Below are positions 1 through 5,737 of a stretch of DNA of 5,868 nt, in pieces. Numbering within the stretch: position 1 is the first letter of the stretch; the number at the start of each line of letters is the position of its first letter. The notes under the pieces are model-generated. The model ran no database searches, was not told where the DNA came from, and was given only the letters and a program-made list of their open reading frames with translations. Made by a program: the position numbers and the translations under genes. Origin of the DNA: Geodermatophilaceae bacterium (GTDB lineage Bacteria; Actinomycetota; Actinomycetes; Mycobacteriales; Geodermatophilaceae); assembly GCA_013811805.1 (NCBI GenBank), contig JACCUM010000254.1:1-5868 (forward strand), given 5' to 3'.

Positions 1-581
1 GACGGCTGACCGACGAGCGCGCAGCCGACGTCCTCGAGGCGATGGATCCCGACGACGCCGCTGACCTGCTCGGTGAGTTGCCCGCCTCCGAGCAGCAGCG
101 CCTGCTCGCCCTGATGCTGCCCAATGAAGCCGAACCGGTACGCCAACTGCTGGCCTACTCTGAGGACACCGCCGGTGGAATCATGACCAGCGAGCCGGTC
201 ATCCTGGCACCGGATTCCACCGTGGCCGAGGCGCTGGCCAGGTTGCGCAACCCAGAACTGACCCCGGCCCTGGCGACCCAGGTGTACGTGTGCCGGCCGC
301 CGTCGGCCACACCCACCGGGCGCTTCCTGGGCATGGCCCATATCCAGCGGCTACTGCGGGAGCCACCGTCGACGCTGGTCAGCGGAGTAGTCGACGACAA
401 CGTCGACCCGATCACACCGCAGGCGCCGCTGACCCAGGTGACGCGCTACCTGGCGCGATACAACCTGGTTGCAGCTCCGGTCGTCGACGAGCAGAACCGA
501 TTGGTCGGCGCGGTGTCGGTCGATGACGTCCTGGACCATCTGTTGCCCGAGGGCTGGAGGGAGCAGAGCACCGATGGCTGA
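1..581 (+). CDS. Soluble MgtE_N/CBS-domain protein, 3' part (5' end outside window)
   Basis: The reading frame is open from the window edge (first full codon at 3) to TGA 579-581, giving 192 visible residues. The true start lies upstream; ATG 42 is only an internal Met. The first ~45 visible residues are the end of an MgtE intracellular N domain, with helical repeats such as DPDDAADLLGELP. Two CBS motifs follow: one begins at GGIMTSEPV with its second strand near RFLGMAHIQRLL, and the other runs from DNVDPITPQ through APVVDEQNRLVGAVSVDDVL. In MgtE channels this regulatory part senses Mg2+ and is followed by about five membrane helices. Here the protein stops right after the CBS pair, so no pore is present and it is not itself a transporter. 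It probably acts as a cytosolic ligand sensor, by inference binding Mg2+ or adenine nucleotide. The 8-bp overlap with the DUF1003 gene suggests the two act together. Family is secure, function unknown. Confidence 0.9.
   Translation, partial: RLTDERAADVLEAMDPDDAADLLGELPASEQQRLLALMLPNEAEPVRQLLAYSEDTAGGIMTSEPVILAPDSTVAEALARLRNPELTPALATQVYVCRPPSATPTGRFLGMAHIQRLLREPPSTLVSGVVDDNVDPITPQAPLTQVTRYLARYNLVAAPVVDEQNRLVGAVSVDDVLDHLLPEGWREQSTDG
556..563 (+). promoter_or_regulatory. Shine-Dalgarno of the DUF1003 gene
   Basis: GGAGGGAG lies inside the end of the CBS gene, 10 nt before ATG 574. It is a strong purine-rich match to the 16S rRNA 3' end and fixes the DUF1003 start at 574 rather than at codons further upstream in the same open frame. 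Confidence 0.75.
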
Positions 582-1092
582 GAAAAGCGGACGCCGGCTC
601 GATCAGCCGCGCGGCAAGGGCTTGGCCGCCCCCAAGATCGACGCGGACGCCTTCGGTCGCTTCTCCGAAGGAATCGCACGGTTCCTCGGAACCGGCCGCT
701 TCCTTTTCTTTCAGACCCTGCTGGTAATCATCTGGATCACGTTGAACGTCTTTGCCGTGAGCCTGCAATGGGACAAATACCCCTTCATCCTGCTCAACCT
801 CGCCTTTTCGACCCAGGCCGCGTACGCCGCACCGCTGATCCTGCTGGCCCAGAACCGACAGGCCGACCGGGACCGGGTGCAGGCCGAGGAGGACCGCAGC
901 CGGGCCGTCACCGAACAGGCCGAGACCGAATATCTCGCAAGGGAACTGGCGGCGTTGCGGGCAAGCATCGGTGAACTCGCCACCCGTGACTTCATCCGCT
1001 CCGAACTGGCCAGGCTCGGCGGAGACGAGCCGGACGGATCCGACGACGGTCGCAGGCGCGGCGGCCGTACCCAGCCACGATCGATCAACTGA
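574..1092 (+). CDS. DUF1003 family two-TM membrane protein
   Basis: A 172-residue protein of the DUF1003 family. Residues 1-40 are a polar, basic cytoplasmic arm. A first membrane helix spans about 43-62 and a second about 70-92. The family signature is clear: WDKYPFILLNLAFS at 66-79, then AAYAAPLILLAQNRQADRDR to about 101. A charged helical segment (about 97-147, likely coiled coil) follows, and the end is a hydrophilic Asp/Arg-rich tail. No biochemical role is established for DUF1003; in actinobacteria it commonly sits next to an MgtE_N/CBS protein, as here. The start ATG 574 overlaps the preceding gene by 8 bp and has a strong Shine-Dalgarno, so expression is probably translationally coupled. 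The inferred role is as membrane partner of the soluble CBS protein. Its 3' end overlaps the convergent amidase gene by 8 bp. Confidence 0.9.
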   Translation: MAEKSGRRLDQPRGKGLAAPKIDADAFGRFSEGIARFLGTGRFLFFQTLLVIIWITLNVFAVSLQWDKYPFILLNLAFSTQAAYAAPLILLAQNRQADRDRVQAEEDRSRAVTEQAETEYLARELAALRASIGELATRDFIRSELARLGGDEPDGSDDGRRRGGRTQPRSIN

Positions 1093-2395
1093 CCGGGCCT
1101 GCCCCAGCCGCCAGCACCTGCTCGATCCACCGCGCCACCTGGAACGCACGCCGGTTGTCGGCCGCGATCACCTGCAGGCCCACCGGCAGCCCACCACCGG
1201 TCGGGAGCGGAATGCTGATCGCCGCGTGGCCGGTCAAACTCGCAGGGCGGGTGTTGCGCAGCAAGAGGTCACGGATCTGGATTTCGTCCTCGTGCAGGCC
1301 GGGCGCCACGATGGGCACCGTCGGCAGAACAACCGCATCGCAGCTGGCAAGGCTCGCGGAAGCCTCGTCCCTGGCTATGACGGCGTGGGCCCGAGACCAG
1401 ATATAGCGCCAGCCCGGTATCTGCATCGCGGCCCACAACTTGTCTCGTACGTCGGGCTGGTAGAGGCTGGCCTGGGTGGCGAACAGCTCGGCGTGCGCCG
1501 CGGCTGCCTCCGGGCCCTGCGTGTCGGTGACGGCGTCGATCATTGCGCCCCAGTCAGGCAGTTGTACGTCGAACATGGGTGCGCCGGCCCGGAAGACGGC
1601 GCTGAGCGCAGCGTCGAAGGCCTGCCAGACTTCCGGGGCACAATCCAGAGCTTCGGCGTTCGCCACGACCCCCACCGTGGGGAATGGGCTGGAGCCCTGT
1701 GCGTCGGCCCGGGTGCCGAGACCGGCGAGGACCCCTACGGCGTAGTCGGCGTCTGCTACCGATCTGGTGATGACGCCGACCTGGTCCAGACTTGTCGACA
1801 GGGGAAAGACGCCGTCCAGCGGGAGCGTGCCGCGCGCCGGTTTCACGCCGACGACGCCGCACAGCGCGGCCGGCAGACGGATCGAGCCGGAGGTGTCGGT
1901 CCCCAGCGCCAGGCTGACGACTCCAGCCGCGACAGCGGCGGCCGACCCGGAGCTGGAGCCGCCCGCAATCCGTGACGGATCCGCCGGGTTGTGGCACGGC
2001 CCTGCTCGGTTCGAGGTGCCCGTGCAGCCATAGGCGAACTCATGGCTGTGCGCGAGGCCGATCACGATCGCGCCCTCGGCACCGGCGCGACGGACCACCT
2101 CGGCGTCGCGTTGGCCGATCCGGTCGGCGAAGAGTGTCGAACCACAGCGGAACGGCAGGCCAGCCACCTCGATGACCTCTTTGACCAGGATCGGGATGCC
2201 AGCCAGCGCACCTCGGCGATCGCGCGCCACCAGGCGCGCCGAGTCGAGAGCCGCCTCGGCGTCGAGATACACCACTGCGTTGAGGCCGGCCGCCCGCTCG
2301 GCACGAGTCAGCGCCTGCTCGACCAGCGCGACCGGATCCAGTTCGCCGGCACGCACACGCGCCGCGACCGATTCGATCGATTCAGCAGTCGACAT
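1085..2395 (-). CDS. Amidase-signature family hydrolase
   Basis: A 436-residue, apparently full-length amidase-signature enzyme, which hydrolyses a carboxamide to a carboxylate plus ammonia or amine. The Ser-cisSer-Lys triad is visible: Lys72 in GIPILVKEVIEVAG, the cis-Ser Ser147 in AGGSSSGS, and nucleophile Ser171 in GTDTSGSIRLPAA. The 24-residue spacing between the two serines matches characterised members such as malonamidase E2 and FAAH. The C-terminal signature HAAISIPLP...GLPVGLQVI is also present. Two motif positions differ from the commonest form: Glu73 follows the Lys (usually Asp), and Ser169 replaces the first Gly of TGGS. No signal peptide or membrane segment is seen, so it is cytoplasmic. 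ATG 2395 lies 6 bp after the azlD stop, with only a weak Shine-Dalgarno (AGG about 13 nt upstream), so it probably depends on coupled translation. It is last in the marR-azlC-azlD operon. Substrate unknown; there are no gatB or gatC neighbours, so a GatA role is unlikely. Confidence 0.93.
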   Translation of the reverse strand: MSTAESIESVAARVRAGELDPVALVEQALTRAERAAGLNAVVYLDAEAALDSARLVARDRRGALAGIPILVKEVIEVAGLPFRCGSTLFADRIGQRDAEVVRRAGAEGAIVIGLAHSHEFAYGCTGTSNRAGPCHNPADPSRIAGGSSSGSAAAVAAGVVSLALGTDTSGSIRLPAALCGVVGVKPARGTLPLDGVFPLSTSLDQVGVITRSVADADYAVGVLAGLGTRADAQGSSPFPTVGVVANAEALDCAPEVWQAFDAALSAVFRAGAPMFDVQLPDWGAMIDAVTDTQGPEAAAAHAELFATQASLYQPDVRDKLWAAMQIPGWRYIWSRAHAVIARDEASASLASCDAVVLPTVPIVAPGLHEDEIQIRDLLLRNTRPASLTGHAAISIPLPTGGGLPVGLQVIAADNRRAFQVARWIEQVLAAGAGPVS

Positions 2396-2401
2396 GGTGG
2401 C

Positions 2402-2719
2402 TCAACCTGCCACGACGTACCCCAGGGCGCCGACCCCACCGGCCACCACGAGGACGACGATGAACGACGCCCGTAGGGCCAGGGCAATCGCCGCCGCGGC
2501 GAGTGCGGCCAGTCGGAAGTCCACGACCAGCGCACCCTCGGTGGTGGCGACGTTGACGGCGACCAGCGCCGCGAGCAACGCGGCCGGGATCAACTCGACG
2601 GCGCGTCGGACCAGCGGTCGATGCAGCACCTGCGGTGGTACGGACAGGCCGGCCAGCTTGAGCAGGTAGCTACCCACCGCGGCGCCGACCACGACGAGCC
2701 ACACCGTGGACGCGCTCAC
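2402..2719 (-). CDS. azlD: AzlD-type small subunit of amino-acid exporter
   Basis: A 105-residue, very hydrophobic protein of the AzlD family, the small partner of AzlC. About four membrane segments are visible (roughly 5-24, 43-60, 67-83, 86-104). The family motif VRRAVELIPAALLAALVA lies at 37-54, next to a polar loop. The start is GTG 2719, whose bases form a 4-bp GTGA overlap with the azlC stop, with AGGG just upstream; this is classical translational coupling for two subunits made together. Known AzlCD/BrnFE pairs export branched-chain amino acids (and methionine in Corynebacterium) or give resistance to 4-azaleucine. The substrate of this pair is inferred from family only. Confidence 0.88.
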   Translation of the reverse strand: MSASTVWLVVVGAAVGSYLLKLAGLSVPPQVLHRPLVRRAVELIPAALLAALVAVNVATTEGALVVDFRLAALAAAAIALALRASFIVVLVVAGGVGALGYVVAG

Positions 2720-3510
2720 TTCGGACCCTGCGCCGAGGCGTGCGGGTCTCCGGAGGCACCCTCAGGCGGAGCAACTCGGATGGCGAGCAGCACTGCCAGT
2801 GCCGCAACGATGATCTGCAGTCCTGGGGCCAGCACCGGGGTCAGGCCCAGCGCGATACCCGCGCCGCCGACTGTCACGATGCGCTGCTCGCGCAGCAGAT
2901 CCGCACCACGAACCAGCCTAGGCCACAGCAGTGCCAGAAAGGCCGCCGGAACGACCGAATCCAAGGCTGCCTGCAAGACCGGCCCGAACGACTGCGCGCC
3001 CACGGCACCGGCAACCGTCGTGAGATTCCAGAACAGGAACAAGGTGCACCCGCTGGACAGGAACGCGAGCCGGGCCAGCTGCGTACCGTTCTCCCGTACG
3101 GTCAGGGCGGTGGTCTCATCGATGACCCAATGCGCTGCGGCGACCCGCCGCCACCCGCGATAGGACAGCAACTCGGCAAGCCGCACGCCGTAGATGGTGT
3201 TGCGCGTTCCCAACAGCAGGGCGCTGCCCACCGCAGCGAACGGACCTCCGCCAGCGGCCAGGACGCCGACCAGCGCGAACTGCGAGGCACCGGTGAACAT
3301 CAGCAGGCTGAGGACACTGGCCTGCCACACCGACAGTCCGGCCGCCGTCGCCGTCGCTCCGAAGGCGACGCCGTACAAACCGACTGCCGCACCCAGACCG
3401 ATCCCGTCCCGTACGACCCTGTCCCGTTCACTTGTCGGCCGTCTCGAGACGCGCTCCGCGCGTATCCGCCGAAGCCACTCCGTGACGGCATCTGGGCCGC
3501 CCCGACTCAC
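2716..3510 (-). CDS. azlC: AzlC-type large subunit of amino-acid exporter
   Basis: A 264-residue polytopic membrane protein of the AzlC family, which together with AzlD forms a branched-chain amino-acid efflux permease. Family motifs appear in order: VRDGIGLGAAVGLYGVAFG near 33-51, MFTGASQFALVG at 71-82, GTRNTIYGVRLAELL at 101-115, and HWVIDETTALT at 127-137. Further hydrophobic segments lie at about 148-170, 183-198 and 210-246, and the polar C terminus carries no domain. I chose GTG 3510 because it forms the same 4-bp GTGA overlap with the marR stop (3507-3509) that azlD forms with azlC. The longer version from GTG 3570 would add 20 Arg/Pro-rich residues lying inside marR. The residue before TEW is GTC, so it cannot be a start. 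Co-transcription with MarR suggests ligand-controlled efflux. Confidence 0.9.
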   Translation of the reverse strand: MSRGGPDAVTEWLRRIRAERVSRRPTSERDRVVRDGIGLGAAVGLYGVAFGATATAAGLSVWQASVLSLLMFTGASQFALVGVLAAGGGPFAAVGSALLLGTRNTIYGVRLAELLSYRGWRRVAAAHWVIDETTALTVRENGTQLARLAFLSSGCTLFLFWNLTTVAGAVGAQSFGPVLQAALDSVVPAAFLALLWPRLVRGADLLREQRIVTVGGAGIALGLTPVLAPGLQIIVAALAVLLAIRVAPPEGASGDPHASAQGPK

Positions 3511-4028
3511 TGCGCGAGGTCGACGTCGTCGAGGGTGGCCGGGGCGTTCAACCGCATCGGCCCGTCGCACAGCCGGTCCAACAGCGCACGCAGCGCGTCG
3601 AGTTCGGCTTCGGAGAACTTGCTGGTCATGTGCTCGGCCACTCCGCGCAAATGCGTCGGAGCGGCATTGCGCAGACGGGACAGGCCGGACGGCTGGAGTA
3701 CGGCGTACATGCCGCGGCCGTCCTCGCTGGCCGCCTCTCGAGTGACCAGGCCCTCGCGTTGCAACCGGTCGACCAGCCGGGACAGCCCGGATCGGGACAG
3801 CAGCACCGCACTGGCCAACTCGGTCATCCGCAATCGACGTCCGGGTGCGTCGACCAACTGGACCAGGACGTCGTAGGAGGCCAGCGGTAGATCATGATCT
3901 TCCAGTAGCTCGGCTTCCAGCCGCCGGGTGACCACGGCATGGGCGCGCAGAAAGACCCGCCAGGAGGCCAGGGCGGTCGGGTCCGGACGGGTCGGTACCG
4001 CTGAGCGCAACTCGGCGCCGTCGTGCAT
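3507..4028 (-). CDS. MarR family transcriptional regulator
   Basis: A 173-residue MarR-type winged-helix repressor or activator that works as a DNA-binding dimer. An N-terminal dimerisation helix (about 18-44) precedes LPLASYDVLVQLVDAPGR at 47-64. The helix-turn-helix is RMTELASAVLLSRSGLSRLVDRLQREGLVTR at 67-97 (two helices with recognition helix about 77-90). The wing follows (SEDGRGMYAVLQPSG, 101-115), where the usual D-R-R-G is replaced by E-D-G-R-G. C-terminal dimerisation helices end near 155, and an acidic tail follows. ATG 4028 is preceded by TAGGGT, ending 7 nt upstream. It is first in the operon with azlC, azlD and the amidase, and divergent from mrp. MarR proteins of this layout usually repress their own operon until a small ligand binds; the ligand here is unknown. 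Confidence 0.92.
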   Translation of the reverse strand: MHDGAELRSAVPTRPDPTALASWRVFLRAHAVVTRRLEAELLEDHDLPLASYDVLVQLVDAPGRRLRMTELASAVLLSRSGLSRLVDRLQREGLVTREAASEDGRGMYAVLQPSGLSRLRNAAPTHLRGVAEHMTSKFSEAELDALRALLDRLCDGPMRLNAPATLDDVDLAQ

Positions 4029-4034
4029 GCGGCA

Positions 4035-4040
4035 ACCCTA
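4035..4040 (-). promoter_or_regulatory. Candidate -10 box of the marR operon (leaderless start)
   Basis: Read on the minus strand, TAGGGT (4040 to 4035) fits the actinobacterial TANNNT -10 pattern. It places transcription initiation about at the A of the marR ATG (4028), giving a leaderless or nearly leaderless mRNA, which is common in actinobacteria. No convincing -35 is visible at 17-18 nt (GATGGT or TGATGG). The same bases could instead be read as a weak AGGG ribosome site. Confidence 0.35.
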
Positions 4041-4066
4041 TCGCCGAGCGCCGCCGGACCATCATG

Positions 4067-4081
4067 CGTTGGCAGCCTACG
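4067..4081. promoter_or_regulatory. 15-bp near-perfect inverted repeat, candidate MarR operator
   Basis: The sequence is CGTTGGC-A-GCCTACG: two 7-bp arms around a single central A, with one mismatched pair. It lies almost mid-way in the 95-bp gap between the divergent marR and mrp starts, 46 bp from marR and 50 bp from mrp. Size and symmetry fit a dimeric MarR site, which is typically a 15-20 bp imperfect palindrome. It overlaps the candidate mrp -10. Assignment to this MarR is inference. Confidence 0.4.
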
Positions 4082-4083
4082 AT
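4078..4083 (+). promoter_or_regulatory. Candidate -10 box of mrp
   Basis: TACGAT matches the TANNNT -10 pattern, about 41 nt before the mrp ATG, so the predicted leader is about 34 nt. The position 17 nt upstream reads CGGACC, a poor -35. The box is half covered by the inverted repeat at 4067-4081, so a protein bound there would be expected to block it. Confidence 0.3.
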
Positions 4084-4107
4084 TGACAGCGCCCGTTCCC
4101 TGCTTCC

Positions 4108-4113
4108 GAGGAG
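4108..4113 (+). promoter_or_regulatory. Shine-Dalgarno that decides the mrp start
   Basis: GAGGAG lies 10 nt before ATG 4124. It supports translation from 4124 rather than from the in-frame ATG 4064, which has no ribosome site and would lie upstream of or within the promoter elements. Confidence 0.75.
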
Positions 4114-4123
4114 CCGATTTCCG

Positions 4124-5272
4124 ATGACCAGCCAGCCCGATCTCGCCAGGATCGAGGCTGCCCTGTCGACCGTCGACGACCCGGAGATCGGCAAGCCACT
4201 GACCGATCTCGGCATGATCAAGGGCATCCGGAGGGGGTTCAACGGCGACCCCGGGGCGGTGCTCGTGCAGATCTGGCTGACCGTCGCCGGCTGCCCCATG
4301 AAGCAGACGATCACCGACCGGGTGACCAACGCGGTGACCACCGTGCCCGCTGTCAGCTCGGTCGTCGTCGAACTCGACGTGATGTCCGACGAGCAACGTC
4401 AGGAGTTACGGAAGAAGGTGCGGGGCACCGACGCCCCCGAGCCGGAGATCCCGTTCGCCAAGCCGGGTTCGCTGACCCGGGTGTACGCCGTGGCCTCCGG
4501 CAAGGGAGGCGTGGGCAAGTCCAGCATCACGGTGAATCTGGCCGCAGCGCTGTCCGCCCGGGGACTGTCTGTCGGCGTGGTCGATGCCGACATCTACGGT
4601 CATTCCATTCCCCGGATGCTCGGCGTCGAGGGCCGACCGACCCAGGTCGAAGAAATGATCATGCCGCCCCAGTCGTACGGGATCCGGGTCATCTCGATCG
4701 GCATGTTCACCAAGGGAAACACCCCGGTGATCTGGCGGGGTCCGATGTTGCATCGCGCCTTGCAGCAGTTCCTGGCCGACGTGCACTGGGGCGACCTCGA
4801 CGTTCTTCTGCTAGATCTCCCACCGGGGACCGGGGATGTTGCCATCTCGGTGGCCCAACTCGTCCCGAGTGCGGAGATCCTGGTCGTGACCACCCCCCAA
4901 CAGGCGGCGGCCGAGGTGGCCGAACGGGCCGGCGCGATCGCGACTCAAACGCATCAACAGGTCGTCGGCGTCGTAGAGAACATGTCCTGGCTGGACCTGC
5001 CCGACGGCAGCCGATTGGACTTGTTCGGAAGCGGCGGAGGTCAGCAGGTGGCCGACAAACTCAGCCAGTTGCTCGGGGTGCCCGTACCGCTGCTCGGTCA
5101 GATCCCGCTCGACCCGGCGTTGCGTGAATCGGGTGACTCAGGCATCCCGCTCGTGCTCAGCCAGCCCGATTCCGCGGCAGCCAAGGCGTTGCGCTCGGTC
5201 GCGGACTCCCTCGGCACCCGAGCACGCGGACTGTCCGGGCGGGCGTTGGGGCTGACCCCGGTACGCCGCTAG
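4124..5272 (+). CDS. mrp: Mrp/ApbC/NBP35 family P-loop ATPase, Fe-S cluster carrier
   Basis: A 382-residue cytosolic Mrp. Residues 5-95 form the DUF59/MIP18 domain, with DDPEIGKPLTDLGMI at 18-32 and the conserved TVAGCPMK at 53-60 carrying Cys57. The P-loop ATPase domain follows: deviant Walker A SGKGGVGKS at 125-133 (signature Lys127, catalytic Lys132), DADIYGHSIPRMLG at 154-167, Walker B region LLLDLPPGTGD at 228-238, and VVENMSWLDLPDG at 282-294. Family members bind and transfer [4Fe-4S] clusters to apoproteins. The CxxC pair that usually follows VxENMS in ApbC is absent; Cys57 is the only cysteine. This agrees with mycobacterial Mrp as I remember it. ATG 4124 is preferred because of the GAGGAG site. 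One TTA leucine codon occurs at 4406-4408. The gene stands alone, divergent from marR and convergent with tatB. Confidence 0.94.
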   Translation: MTSQPDLARIEAALSTVDDPEIGKPLTDLGMIKGIRRGFNGDPGAVLVQIWLTVAGCPMKQTITDRVTNAVTTVPAVSSVVVELDVMSDEQRQELRKKVRGTDAPEPEIPFAKPGSLTRVYAVASGKGGVGKSSITVNLAAALSARGLSVGVVDADIYGHSIPRMLGVEGRPTQVEEMIMPPQSYGIRVISIGMFTKGNTPVIWRGPMLHRALQQFLADVHWGDLDVLLLDLPPGTGDVAISVAQLVPSAEILVVTTPQQAAAEVAERAGAIATQTHQQVVGVVENMSWLDLPDGSRLDLFGSGGGQQVADKLSQLLGVPVPLLGQIPLDPALRESGDSGIPLVLSQPDSAAAKALRSVADSLGTRARGLSGRALGLTPVRR

Positions 5273-5332
5273 AGCCCGATAAGGGCGGTTGGGTAGCGAA
5301 CCGGCATGTTCCTGGCGCGCCGGCTCTGGGGA
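5273..5332. terminator. Convergent mrp/tatB spacer with small hairpins
   Basis: Sixty bases separate the stops of mrp and tatB. Several short stems are visible: GCCC-GATAA-GGGC (5274-5286), CGGTT-8 nt-AACCG (5286-5303), CCGGC-13 nt-GCCGG (5301-5323), and the palindrome GGCGCGCC (5314-5321). The stems at 5286-5303 and 5301-5323 share bases and would be alternatives. None is followed by a T run, so termination for both genes is only a position-based guess. Confidence 0.3.
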
Positions 5333-5737
5333 TCAGGTTGCCTCGGCGTCGAAGGGTGGTTCCACCCGGTTGCTCCAGGATTCGCTACCTGCAGCGGACG
5401 TCGCGGCAGCGGCGCTCGTCTGAACCCGGTCGGTTGATGTACGGGATCCTGAGCTGCCCGATCGCCGGTGGATCGTCGGTCCCGCATCCTCTTCCAGGAG
5501 GTGCTTGCGGATGAAGGTCTTCGGGTTCAGTGAACGAAGGTCTACATCTCGCAGGTGGTCGAACTCGGGGCCGAGCTGTTCGTGGATCTGGCCGCGGGCG
5601 CCGGTGACGGTCTGGCGCAGGCGCTTGAGCGCACCGGCGGCATCCCGAGCCAGGCCGGGCAGTCGATCGGGACCGAAGATGAACAGGGCGCCCAACAGCA
5701 ACACCATGATCTCGCCCAACCCGATCGAGTCGAACAC
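5333..5737 (-). CDS. tatB: Twin-arginine translocase subunit TatB
   Basis: A 134-residue TatB, the membrane protein that with TatC forms the receptor for folded twin-arginine substrates. The layout is standard: a short N terminus VFDSIGLGEI, one membrane helix at about 7-21, the hinge FGPDRLP at 21-27, and an amphipathic helix to about 57. The actinobacterial segment LGPEFDHLRDVDLRSLNPKTFIRKHLLEE follows at 55-83, then a Ser/Ala/Thr-rich disordered stretch and the end PPFDAEAT, close to Streptomyces TatB. I chose GTG 5737, where the family normally begins with (M/V)F; a GGCAGG ribosome site lies 6 nt before it. ATG 5776 would add 13 Gly/Lys-rich residues before the membrane helix and is less likely. 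No tatA or tatC is in the window, as expected for actinobacteria, where tatAC usually lies elsewhere. Confidence 0.92.
   Translation of the reverse strand: MFDSIGLGEIMVLLLGALFIFGPDRLPGLARDAAGALKRLRQTVTGARGQIHEQLGPEFDHLRDVDLRSLNPKTFIRKHLLEEDAGPTIHRRSGSSGSRTSTDRVQTSAAAATSAAGSESWSNRVEPPFDAEAT

Noticed and set aside
1..581. Calling the first gene a magnesium transporter MgtE
   Set aside because: The protein ends directly after the CBS pair and has no membrane helices, so the transport domain is missing.
412..1149. Minus-strand open frame of 245 codons opposite the CBS and DUF1003 genes
   Set aside because: Antisense to two well-supported genes, with no motif; it also runs into the amidase 3' end.
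971..1975. Long plus-strand open frame of 334 codons opposite the amidase gene
   Set aside because: It is antisense to a gene with intact catalytic motifs. The translation is low-complexity Arg/Gly/Pro/Asp-rich with no domain, the usual by-product of GC-rich third positions.
1085..2395. Calling the amidase GatA (Glu-tRNA amidotransferase subunit A)
   Set aside because: No gatB or gatC nearby, motif variants at two sites, and operon context with an exporter and MarR points to a metabolic amidase.
2740..3876. Plus-strand open frame of 378 codons opposite azlC and marR
   Set aside because: Shadow of two clear family members on the other strand; composition is Arg/Gln/Ser/Pro-rich with no recognisable fold and no ribosome site noted.
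4083..4088. Perfect TTGACA as -35 box for mrp
   Set aside because: A matching -10 would fall on CCGAGG at about 4106, overlapping the ribosome site; no TANNNT is present at a workable distance.
3824..4396. Minus-strand open frame of 190 codons across marR, the intergenic region and mrp
   Set aside because: It spans the divergent promoter region and two real genes, and its translation is His/Asp/Arg-rich with no family resemblance.
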